Of a stretch of 53,114 nucleotides of DNA, positions 33,156 to 43,275 are shown in pieces. Within the stretch, counting starts at the first letter, position 1. Every line of letters begins with the position of its first letter. Both the position numbers and the translations under genes were made by a program. The stretch is from Acanthamoeba castellanii str. Neff. Lineage: Eukaryota; Discosea; Longamoebia; Acanthamoebidae. Under the pieces are notes generated by a model. That model saw only the letters and a list, made by a program, of their open reading frames with translations. It was not told the origin of the DNA and did not search any database. The stretch is taken from the NCBI RefSeq assembly GCF_000313135.1, contig NW_004457321.1, forward strand, positions 16,338-69,451, in the 5' to 3' direction.

Positions 33156-33997
33156 GCCTTGAAGTCTGTGAAGTAGTGGGTAGAGAAGCGCTGCTAGGGC
33201 TGAGTAGAGGGTCGATTGAAGCGAGTAAAGGGTCCGACTATGCGAGCAGATGGTGGTAGAGCTTGGGAAGGGGGGAGGCAAGGATGTAGAGGCAAGGATG
33301 GGATCTGTGTGGAGTAGAATGGACAAGATGGAGTTGTCTTTGTAGAGCGCTGGCAGGTTGGTTGTGTCTTGTGGAGAGCAGAAGGTGCAGAGTGGAGCAG
33401 AGTGGAGCAGAATGGCCATAAATAGGAGCCTGGCTCGTCGTGCCACCTGGTGGGCAAGGCGCGGTGAGGTGTGTCCCCTGCCACTATCTTCAGTGAGTGG
33501 TGGCACATGGCCTTGAAAAGGGCAAAGCTTGCTTGGCACCTTGACTCCTTTGAGACAAGCTCTCCAGCTTACACTGTAAGCTGCAACGCCCGTGACTTGT
33601 CGTCCGCTTTGCAGATCTTCTGCGTTGGCGCAAAGCAAGGCCATGTCAAGTCACAACATTCCAAAAATTGTACAGAATTCTCGCCACTGTCGTTGTGTCA
33701 TTTCCGCCGAAAAAATGTGCACACGGCATTGGTTGCACCCGAAACCAAGCAAACCGAGGTTGGCATGACCGTCGGCTTGTTCACGTTGGGTAATCACACA
33801 CTGCATGTAGCTACCATTTGGTTCCTGCTGACTGAATCTGATTGATCAGAAAAAACCACATTGGTTAAGGTGGCGGTGTGGTCAAACGTCAAGCATGTCT
33901 GGAAAACTGCGGACTCTGCAGGTGTTGTAGTTGCACGCACCACAACCGAACAAGAACCTAACCTCCCGAGAGCTTCAGCACCCATAACACAAAGACA
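33156..33997. promoter_or_regulatory. Divergent region between small gene (minus) and GPI-PLD gene (plus)
   Basis: Holds the upstream region of both genes. CCATAAATAGG (33416-33426) is identical to an element at 38835-38845 upstream of the second small gene. GAGTGGAGCAGAGTGGAGCAGA (tandem 10-mers AGAGTGGAGC, 33388-33412) precedes it. No coding stretch is supported. Confidence 0.45.
33416..33426. promoter_or_regulatory. CCATAAATAGG element (CArG/MEF2-like)
   Basis: An 11-bp A/T core flanked by CC and GG, resembling binding sites of MADS-box factors. The same 11 bases are found at 38835-38845, and a true CArG box CCATATTTGG occurs at 34171-34180 inside the first intron of the GPI-PLD gene. Confidence 0.35.
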
Positions 33998-35733
33998 ATG
34001 GGGGAGCTGCGACGCGCCTCGTCTGCACTCTCCCCAGCAGGCGTCTTGGCCATGCTCGCAATCCTCTGCCTATTCCCCTTGTGCGCCCCCCCCCCCACCT
34101 CCCTCTACATCCTTTACACAACATACCACAGAAAAGAGTCGGCTATTTTGAAAGAGGTGTCCATATTTTACCATATTTGGTAAAATTAAAATCAATAATA
34201 ATATATGTGTGGTGCCACGCTAGGGGGAGCCGAAGCTGTGGTGTGACGACGCACAACGTGATCGCCCACCGCGCGCAGCAGTGGCTGGGCGACAACTACC
34301 CTGGTCTGCGCCCCTACGCCGAGCTACTCCGCGAGCCGGCCAACCAGCAGGCCTTCCAGAATGGCGCGGCCTTTCCTGACTGGGGCTACACGTGCCCACT
34401 GGCTGACGTCGGCTATCCCCTCCTGCCCAACATGAGCGAAGCCGCACATTGGGTGCCGTCCCGCTTGCGTGTGCATATGTGTGTGTGCGGTGGTGCGTGT
34501 GCGGTGGTGCGTGTGCGGTGGTGCGTGTTGCTGACACAAGAACGAACACACGCAGCCACCGTTCCAAACGGCGGTGGTGGAGCACATTCTCCAGCACTAC
34601 CCGAAGGCGAGTGGCGACGGGACGTGGCCCGACAGGGCGCAGAAGCTCATCGCCTTCCTGCTGGGCGTCGTGTCACATTCCGTGGCTGACATCACGTGGC
34701 ACGACATCGCCACCGCCGAGTACATTCAGCAAGGTATGTGTCGTGTGGCGTGTGTCGTGCGGTGTGTAGTGCGAGGCTCATGGTGCGAGCTTCCAGGCTT
34801 TATCCAGGCGCTGGCGGAGGCCGACTACTACGTGCGTAACAGCTCGTACAGCGGCACGGAGCACTCGGAAGCCGACGCCGGCGGAGAGTTCATGGCCGCC
34901 TACGAGCTCGATCTCTCCTTCCTCTCCGACACCTGGTGCGTTCACTCTTCGTTCTTCCTCTTTCGCTCTTTTCCGTTTCGTTTTCTTGGCACACAAAGTC
35001 GCCGACAGCTCAATGCGGTTGCTCTGCATATGCAGGTTCTTGCCGGCGGAGGACCTGGCGCAGGTGTTCGCAGCGCTCAACTACAGCGTGCCGCCGTGGG
35101 TCATCAGCACGTGCAACAGCGAGCTCTACGCAGAGGTGATGGCCATCAAGGTACCTAATCGACTGTTACTGGCCAATCTCTGAGGCGCTGGAAAAAGTCT
35201 CATTTTCTTGGGGGACTGTGTTGCTGGTGTGAAACAGTACTTGGGCAAGGCGCTGTACCCCGAGTTTGCCAAAGATGCGCCGTTCATGATCGACCACTAT
35301 CAAGACTACTGGCTGGGTAAGCGACACGACACACGAAGCACACAACACGCACGACACACACGACACGCACGACTGCACAGGATGAAAGGAGTGATGCGTG
35401 GTGGGTCATGCAGGAGGGGTGAACGACATGGCCTCGTGGACCACGCAATGCTGGCCCAATGTGATCTCCGCGCTGGAGACCGGGCGGCCCATTCGGTTCT
35501 GCTTCGAAGACCAGGAGGGCTTCCAGCCATTCACCGACGGCGGGGCACGCATAATCATGCGTCAGGTATGACGCCCCATGTGCGGCGAACATTGCTCGCA
35601 TTCCTCCCTGTCACTGAGCGGTCTGTTGCCCAATGCAGCTGCGCCGGGAAGGGCTGGCCCAGGCGCTCCACCCCTACTCCCAGCAGATCTCCTTCGAGCA
35701 ACGCATCACTCCGTAACTCCCCCTAGCTATGCT

Positions 35734-35766
<33 letters not shown>

Positions 35767-38730
35767 GTGTTGTGTGTGTTTGTGTGTGTGTGGGAGGAGT
35801 GCATTCACACAAGCGCGATGTCGATACAGGGATGGTGTGGTGCTCTTCAATCCCAGGGTCAAAGAGCCGGCGGCAGCTTCGCCAGTCAATTTTGAGGCTG
35901 TTATGCGGCTGAAGCTGGGAATCGACAAGCTGAACGCCGAGCATTGCGAGTCGCAGACCGGACCCGCCACAGGCTCCTCCCTCTCCTTCTCGTACTCTCT
36001 TCGCCACGCACTCGCGCACGCACGCACTCGCGCACCACGCCTCGCCTGGCTGATCGACTGCCCGACTCTCTCCTCCATTTCTTCTGCAGAGTCCCGATCG
36101 GCTATTCCTACACCGGCGAGAGGTGCGTCCTACGCACCATTCACACCACCACCGCAGCATTAGCATTGCTAACTTTTTTTGTTATTTGTTTTTCTCATCA
36201 CCAGCTTGGCGACGGCCGATTTTGACGGTGACGGCCTCGAGGACTTCGTCGTTGGCGGTACGTCGACCTGGCCAACGAGGCCCGCTCGCTGCAGACACTG
36301 ACACTGCTGGGCATGCTACAGCACCGGGCTATACCCCGTTGCATAGCAACCGGTCGCAGGTGGGGGCGGCCTTCGTGGTCTTTGGCGCTGAGGCGACGGC
36401 ACAAGGCCACCACACGGTCGATCTGGCCGCAGCAGCCGCTGGACATGGAGGAAATGCCAGCGCTCCGGTGGTGTGGGCCTTTCACGGCCACGCCTCCAAC
36501 GAGCGATTCGGCGAGGCGGTCGCCGCCCTGGACTTCAATCTCGACGGCGTGCTCGATCTCGTCGTCTCCGCCCCGGGCTTCGGGTTCGAATTGCACCTCT
36601 GTCATGCGTGTCGTGTTGCGTGCCGCGTGTCGTGCCGCACGTCGTGCTTGTCGTGTGCCTCGCGTGTGTCGTGTCTGTCGTGTGTGTCGTGTGTGTCGTG
36701 TGTGTGAGGGTTGCGTCGAGCTGATGAATGGCGAGCAGGTCGGGCGATCTGAGTTACTATGGGCGTGTGCACGTGTTCCTGGGCCGCAAACACGGCGGCA
36801 ACAAGTTTTCATTCTCCCCGACGCCCGACATCGTCATCGCCACCTATCGCTCCTGGACCAACCTCGGTACTCACCCCCCCCCCCGCCTCGTCGCTTCGTT
36901 CTTCTTCATTCTTTTTTCGCAATTAAAGAATGAAGCCCTGATGGGCGGGCGGTGGCGGGGCAGGCTACGCGCTGGAGGCCGGTTGCGACCTGGACGGCGA
37001 CGGGCACCCGGACCTGGTGGTGGGCTCGCCCTACGCCCGCGGACGGGACCTGCACCTCGACACGTGGGAGTTCTTCACCTACCAGCGCGGCGCCGTGTCC
37101 GTCTTCCTCTCCTCCACCCTACGGCACCCCACCCAAAACCACCTCGACTGGAAGTACGTTAGACACGACACGACACGACCAACGGCACGACACGACACGA
37201 CACGACACGACACGACACGACACGACACGACACGACACGACCAACGACACGACACTGAGTTGCGCATGACACACGCAGACGAGATGCGGATTGGTTCATG
37301 GAGGGCGAGGCGGCGTACGATTGGTTCGGTTCGGCGATGGCCTGCCACACGCGGAAGTCGGGCGGGAGCCTGCTGGTCGTGTCCGCGCCTGGCGCGGCCG
37401 ACCCGCCACCCGCCAGAGCGGCCGCGGCCGGGTCTACGGATTCCTCTTCACCGCAGCCGTTGCGGGGGCCAGTCCCGGTGCACCGCCGCTCACCGCGCGC
37501 CGGGTCTTTCGGCTGTCGGGCTCGCGCAAGTTCGACCACCTGGGCGTCGGGTTGGCTCTGGGCAACCCCTACGGCGGCGACCACTCGCTCTACCTGGCGG
37601 TCAGCATGCCCACCCGGCCCGTCTACTATTGTACGCTCGGATCCAGTGCCAGCGCCAGCCCGGCTGAGCTCAGGGGTCGCATGGCTCACTGCGTGTGGGA
37701 CCCAAGATTGGTTCTGGGAGATGATGCAGGCGGGCGAGGTGGTGCTGCTTGATGTGGAGCGCGACCTGATGGATCGGGGCAACGTCTCTATCGACCAACT
37801 GCGTACGCCACACGCTCGCGCACACGCACACACACACACACACACATGCACACCAGCACACCAGCACACGCACACGCACTCGCACACAAGCACACAAGCA
37901 CACGCCCCACTTCATGGTCGGTACCCAGGCTGGCTGAGTGAATTTCGTGGACCAAAATAGGGCCACGCACGACGTTCCAGTCCGAGCAGAGCTACGCCCG
38001 CTTCGGACAGTTCCTGACCTTTGTCGATCTCAAGTGAACCCCCAATCCCACAACACTCGCAACACGCGATACACACCACTCACGACACACACGACACTCA
38101 CGGCACACACCACACTCACGACTCTGGGGCTGGACACAGTGGCGATGGCACGGACGATCTGGTGGTGGCCGAACCGCACTTCGCCGCCGATGCGGGAGCC
38201 GACGCTGGCGCTGTCTTCGCGTGGACCGGCGGGCCGCACTTCCCGACCGGCACAGTCGCCCCCGTACGTCCCTTCGCACAAAACACGCACCTACACGCAC
38301 TACACACACGACACACACTAGACGCACGCGTGCAACACACGACCGGAGAGATGTTTGTTTTTGGGCCAGCCGTGCAAGTCGTGGTTTACGCCTTTGTTGC
38401 AACCGCGCGAACACCCCACAACACACACCGCAGGCTCCGGCGAATTCCGCTGCGCTGTGTGTTCGCTCCGAAAGGCCGTTCGCGCTGTATGGCCGGCGCG
38501 CGGCGGTGCTGGACTTCAACGGCGACGGCAAGGCCGACCTGCTCCTCTCCGGCCCGCGCGACACCACCGCCGCACAACACACACTGACACCCACAACCAC
38601 CCACGTACGTGTTCTTTCCCTTCCGTGTGTGTTGTCCTGTCGTGTGTCGTGCGTGTAGTGCGTGTGCGCTGATCAACTCCGACGCGTGGGAGACGTGCAG
38701 GCGGGCTCGGTCTCGTTGATTCTCCGCTGA
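33998..38730 (+). CDS. GPLD1: Glycosylphosphatidylinositol-specific phospholipase D (GPLD1-like)
   Basis: About sixteen exons from ATG 33998. A hydrophobic signal peptide (VLAMLAILCLFPLCA) is followed, after an intron, by CGVTTHNVIAHRAQQWL, the start of the mature zinc-dependent catalytic domain. Expected metal ligands are visible: THNVIAHRA, FPDWGYTC (34370), EAAHW joined to PPF, and HSVADITWHDI (34675). The middle matches GPLD1 with DYWLGGVNDMASWTTQCWP (35310-35460). The C-terminal half has integrin-like FG-GAP calcium repeats: TADFDGDGLEDFVVGAPG (split by an intron), ALDFNLDGVLDLVVSAPG, DLDGDGHPDLVVGSPY and VLDFNGDGKADLLLSGP. It ends VGDVQAGSVSLILR. Such enzymes release GPI-anchored proteins from membranes; secretion or lysosomal location is inferred from the signal peptide. 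Many introns are repeat-rich, and exon borders after 37700 are less sure. Confidence 0.85.
35731..35792. repeat. (GT)n repeat, intronic
   Basis: GT units with scattered TT interruptions in an intron of the GPI-PLD gene. Confidence 0.85.
36609..36706. repeat. GTGTCGT-type array, intronic
   Basis: Degenerate CGTGT units on the coding strand of the GPI-PLD gene, the opposite orientation to the array at 37161 in the same gene. Confidence 0.8.
37161..37254. repeat. (CACGA)n pentamer array with two CCAACG interruptions, intronic
   Basis: About 17 pentamers, with CGACCAACGGCACG near the left end and CGACCAACGACACG near the right end. The longest array of this type in the window. Confidence 0.92.
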
Positions 38731-39116
38731 CGAGAACGGCAAACCAGGTGGTGAAATCGTGTAAATTTTGAAGAAAAGAAATCTCCATTGGCAATATCCC
38801 GGTGTGATATTTAGTCGACGATTTGAATAAATAACCATAAATAGGATCTAAATTGGCCCATACTTTCCCATAACCAATGTCCCGTGCGGGCCTTTCGCCG
38901 CGTGCTATTGGCCAATGCTTACTTCCTGCCTTATCTCCCCGTTTCGCTCCTTATCTCGACCTGCAAGATCTTCCCGCCGGTCCGCGCACGGTGTATTCGT
39001 ACTCGCCCCTTGCAAGTACAAGTACGAGGCCGGCGCCACACCAGTCCATTTGTTTTCCTCTCCACTAACACACAACACACAACACACCGCGCAACGCAAC
39101 ACAACAGTCAACACAA
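38731..39116. promoter_or_regulatory. 5' region of small W-E-x-x-L gene 2
   Basis: Contains CCATAAATAGG (38835-38845, shared with 33416) and ATTGGCCAATGC (38907-38918), a palindromic double CCAAT; TTGGCCAATGC recurs upstream of the gene at 50737-51564 (51909-51919, in the sense direction of that gene). An ACAAC-rich leader precedes the ATG. No gene. Confidence 0.45.
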
Positions 39117-39667
39117 TGCGGCTGCTCAAGACGACCAAGATGACCGAGGAGGAGCTGCGCCTCCGCAACGAGAAGCGACGCGCCCGGGCACTGACCCGCT
39201 GGGAGCGCCTCCGGGCCATGCAGGACGACGAGTACCTCCACCACGACCAGCCGCCCCGGCCGGAGCGCAACAACAATGAGGAAGAGCAGGAGCAGGAGGA
39301 GGTGTGTAGCAACACCACTCCGACCACTTCGACCACCACTACCACCACGTCGAGGCCCAGCGCCAAGGGCAAGGAGAAGGACAACGGCAGCGGGAGCAGC
39401 AGCGAGAGCAGTGAGGAGAGCGAGGAGCGCCAGCAGCACTCACGGCGGAGCAAGTTCGCCCATCGGAAGCTGCAGAAGAAGAAGGACAGGCGCAGCCACC
39501 GCCGGAGCGACCACCACAGCGGGAGCAGCACGCAGAGGCCAACGGCAAGGTCGGCGATGACTCCGTTCGGCTACGTGGCCACGTCCGGGGCCAAGCGGCT
39601 GCAGCAGCTGGAGCAGGCCAACGCGATGACGCGCTTCTTCGACGCCCTGGGCGGACGCGAGTCATAA
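39117..39667 (+). CDS. Small charged protein of the W-E-x-x-L family (member 2)
   Basis: Single exon, 183 residues from ATG 39117 (MRLLKTTKMTEEELRLRNEK). The motif RARALTRWERLRAM is at residues 22-35. An acidic, Ser/Thr-rich low-complexity middle (EEEQEQEEV, poly-Thr, SSSESSEESEE) leads to a very basic stretch (KFAHRKLQKKKDRRSHRRS), likely a nuclear or nucleic-acid-binding region, and the end reads GYVATSGAKRLQQLEQANAM then TRFFDALGGRES. The KRLQQLEQ segment resembles RKLQQLDAI in the next small gene. No known domain. Confidence 0.62.
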
Positions 39668-40321
39668 GACGACGACACCATCAAGTCGAGCGCAATACTT
39701 GACCTTTCGCGCCAAAAAAGCGCACAATTTTGTGGCGAGATAGCTGGCCAGAGTCATAAAAACACATCTTTCAATTAATTGATATCTCAAACAATACCAC
39801 GTGGTGCAAGAACAAGAAAGGGCCAAAGCCTTGTCCTTGTCTTCTTGTGCTCTGCTGGTGCAAGTTCTCCGCGAAGGGGTGATAGGCTTGGCAAGTGAGC
39901 CTGGCCTTGAGGGCAGTACACCAGACCACACGAGAAGAGACAGAAAACGCACAGACACCACACCAGCAAGAACACCCGGAAAGAACGCAAAGAAAATTCA
40001 GCCACCGAGTCTGTGAATACTTCACATTTTTAGAGATTTTACCACGAGTTTGCAGCCGTGGGATTACGCGAAATTTAGCGTGCTATTTGCGGTTTTGGCG
40101 CGCTTTGGTTTGGCGGGAAGCAGGCGACGTGCGTTCTCGCTTTCCGTCACCTGCCGGCGCAGCTCACCACTTCATGTGTTGCCCACGGGGCTGAGCGGCC
40201 TACAAATAACCTCAGGCCTCGCTTCCTTCATCTTCATCAGCCACAACGCACAGCAAAGCAACAGCACTTCCTCTCAACTCCATCTCTTTCTTCACAACAC
40301 AACACAACACAACATCTCAAG
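39668..40321. promoter_or_regulatory. Intergenic region between two small family genes
   Basis: AT-richer around 39770-40080. It holds the 3' end of member 2 and the promoter of member 3, with a TATA-like CTACAAATAAC at 40200-40210, about 120 bp before the ATG, and an ACAACACAACACAAC leader (40296-40312) like the one before 39117. No gene is supported. Confidence 0.45.
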
Positions 40322-40715
40322 ATGTCGTTCCTGCTCTCTACTTGCCGAAGGTCCAGGCGCAACGACGACGTGCAGCCGCCCCTGTCCGGCTATGCCAAGT
40401 GGACGCACCGCCTCCAGAAGGAGCTCGTCAAGGAGAAGGAAGGCGAGGTACGTTCATCTTCTTTCCCCCTTTCACTCTGTTAAGATGTCGAGAGATTGCA
40501 GCACGCTCACAGCCTCGCCTTCTTCTTTGCCTCTACAGATGAGCCACATCATCAAGATTCCTATCGACGACGAGCTGCGACTCGGCGAGTACATGGCGCT
40601 TGACCAGCCCGACCCCAAGGAAGAGGTCCTGCCCGAGACTATCGAGAACCGGAAGCTGCAGCAGCTCGACGCCATCTCCCACTGGATTCGCGTCTCTAAC
40701 CAGAACACCGCCTAA
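40322..40715 (+). CDS. Small protein of the W-E-x-x-L family (member 3, divergent)
   Basis: Two exons, 40322-40447 and 40539-40715, join in phase 0 to give 100 residues. Exon 1 starts MSFLLSTCRRSRRNDDVQPP and contains LSGYAKWTHRLQKELVKEKE, where Thr replaces the Glu after the Trp. Exon 2 is acidic and ends ENRKLQQLDAISHWIRVSNQ. The RKLQQLD part matches the C-terminal region of the gene just upstream. The gene lies on the same strand, 654 bp from member 2, which suggests tandem paralogy. Function unknown. Confidence 0.6.
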
Positions 40716-40991
40716 AGGGACCAAACGTCAACTCTCCACAACCCAGGCTTTGCATCTTCTACGTAGGCTCGACTTCGATAGCGAACGACGGCGACAGAGG
40801 AACGGCCTCCCTGCACATACATCCGTCCACCCACCACTCGACCAGCAGCACAGACTCTTGTACTTCGTTGTAAATAAGACAACTCTTTCTCTACGTGCTC
40901 GCCCTCTTCTTTATTGACCATCATCGCCTTCTTCACGTAGAGAAGTAGAAGTGTAGAGAAGAGAGAGAGAGAGCCATGGTGACCAAACCGC

Positions 40992-42778
40992 TCACGACGA
41001 GGATGAAGTGGAAGTGGAGGCGGGCTCTTCGACCCACGACTTCCTGCGTCCGGGCGGCTTGCCCGCGGGCTCGGGAATGGCATCGTTCGGGAGCAGCAGC
41101 CTCATCACGTCCGTCAACGACATCAAGCCCTCCGGCTTGCCCTGGTCGTCCACTGGAAACCGCACATCACACGACACGACACGACACACACACAATCGCA
41201 CGACAGGCGTGGAACGTAGGAGCTTAGACTGAGAGATGTAGAGATGTCGAGATGTTGAGAGCGCGAAGTACCGAGCCAGAGGCGGTGGACGCGGTAGGTG
41301 CCCAGCATGTTGATGGCGTCCTCGATGTACGTGCTCTTGCGGCACGTGAGCGGGAACAACAGCTTACCCTACACATGTGCCGGGCACAGTCAGACACCGC
41401 ACACACGGCACACCGCACACCGCACACACATCACACCACACAGCGTGGTACCCCGGGGGTGATGGAGGCGATGCGACCCAGGAAGTCGGAGATGTTGAGG
41501 AGGAGCCAGTCGAAGTTCTTGTGTCCCAGCCCGCGCAGCTCGCTGGCCGAAAAGTTGGCCACCAGCCGCCCATTCTCGTCCGTGATCGCTACCGCGCTCA
41601 CGTTGTGGAAGAACATCTACGTGTGCGTGAGTTAGCACGTGTCGTGTCGTGTCGTGTCGTGTCGTGTCGTGTCGTGTCGTGTCGTGTTGTGTCGTGTCGT
41701 GTGCGGAGCTTACGAGGTAAATGGCGTGGATGGCCAGGGCGTTGGTGGACATGCAGATGACGTTGGTCGACGTGCCCAGCTGGAGCTCGTCGATGGTCTT
41801 CCCACCCAACACCCCGAGCGACGAGCCGGTCAAGTTCTTGAGCATCAGCTGCAGCACATCTGATGTGTGTCGTGCCGTGTCGTTGGTCGTGTCGTGTCGT
41901 GTCAGAAGTACATGATCCGAAGAAGATGATGTTTGTGGAGACGCACCGGACTGAGTGACGATGCTGGTGAGGACCTTATTGGTCTTGTTGAAGACCGCCG
42001 CTCTATGAAGGCCCGCGGCAAAGTGCTCCATGGCCTGCAGCACCGTTCCCCGGCCGTACACCGGGAAGTACATGTCCGCCTTCGACGAAGCTGATGTGTA
42101 AAAGAGAATATGTAAGGATTGTAAAGAGAATATAGAAATGTATATGTTCATAAAAAAACTCTCCATATAAACATGTTTAGAGTGATGTACCCATGACCTT
42201 CTTGACGTGGGTCTGGCCGAACTGTTCGCCCTTGGCCTGGAGGGTGACGATGTCGTTGGCCCAGGCGCTCCACTGGGCCTCTTGCATGTCGTGCCCGTGC
42301 GTGACCAGGCGCACGATGAAGGTGAGGATGTCCATCACGTCCACGAAGCCCAGCACGTCGCGCGAGTCCTTGCACAGCACCGGCACCGACAGAATGCGAT
42401 GTTGGGCCAACAAGCTGATGCACGTTCAAGCCAGAATGTGAATCAAAAAAAGATGCAAACAACAAGGCTCTACAAATTCTTGAATCGTCGGAGTACTTGA
42501 TGACGTCCTTGAGCTGAGCGTCCTCGCGAACTGTGATCACTTGCTTGTCTCCCACCTAGCCAGAAGAAGAAGAAGAAACAGACCATATGAATGCAACAAG
42601 AAGATGAAAGGTAAGGAAGAGAATCGAGATAGTTTACCAGCTGGTTGACGGTCATCTCCTCGAGGAGGCCCACCAAGGGGACGGTGGTGGAGTCCACCTT
42701 CATGCCATGAGCGGGCAGGGCTGCCTTGGGCAATGAATGCACCACCTCCTGCGCCACTGGACCCACTGCACAACTCAT
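40992..42778 (-). CDS. CBS-domain protein, AMPK gamma (SNF4)-like
   Basis: Eight exons from ATG 42778 (MSCAVGPVAQEVV) to the stop at 40992. Four CBS units can be read: LVGLLEEMTVNQLV with KQVITVREDAQLKDVIKYS; AQHRILSVPVLCKDSRDVLG then FVDVMDILTFIVRLV; YFPVYGRGTVLQAMEHFAAG with LHRAAVFNKTNKVLTSIVTQS; and MFFHNVSAVAITDENGRLVA with INMLGTYRVHRLWL and PEGLMSLTDVMRLLL at the end. The four-CBS layout is that of AMPK/SNF1 gamma subunits and related plant proteins, which bind AMP/ATP between CBS pairs. The C-terminal tail is Pro/Ser-rich with RRKSWVEEP. Whether it joins a real AMPK complex cannot be judged from sequence. Confidence 0.75.
41639..41701. repeat. (CGTGT)n pentamer array, intronic
   Basis: About 12 near-perfect pentamers in an intron of the CBS gene. 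A second array with CGTTGGTCGTG is in the next intron at about 41865-41905. Confidence 0.92.
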
Positions 42779-43041
42779 TACTGATGTTCTCTTCTTGCTC
42801 TCTTGTCTTCACTTGGTTGTGCTAAATGTTTGCTCTGCTCCTCTTTCTTCTTCCTTGTGGTCTGTTGCTCCTGCTGGTGTTTGCGCACCAGAGAGTGCCA
42901 GCATGTTGGCTGCATTTCTGCCAGTCTTCATAGGAACTGAAAGTGTGACCCACCTTGACCCACCAATCAGAGATTCAAGCAACTTAAAAACACCCAATGA
43001 CAACTTGATAAATAAAGGTGTTCCAAAAAGAATATTTACTC

Positions 43042-43232
43042 TCAGTAGAAGGTGGTCTTGAAGGGGATGTACTGGGGGCTGTCGGTGAGGGAGATCTCCA
43101 GGTGCTCGCCCTCCAGGAACGTCAGCGCGTAGTTCACCAGATGCCCGCGCACCTGCTTCAGCTCCTTCTCCAGCTGTTGCAAGAAGTGAAGAGAAGAGAA
43201 ATCAACCCAGTCAGTACCTACAGACCATTCCA

Positions 43233-43275
<43 letters not shown>

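Noticed and set aside
34171..34180. CCATATTTGG, a consensus CArG box, as proof of SRF control of the GPI-PLD gene
   Set aside because: A single 10-mer in an AT-rich intron is expected by chance; it is kept only as part of the weak promoter-word observation.
37161..37254. Regular repeat array that might be taken for a CRISPR
   Set aside because: The unit is 5 bp with no unique spacers, and it lies in a spliced intron of a eukaryotic gene.
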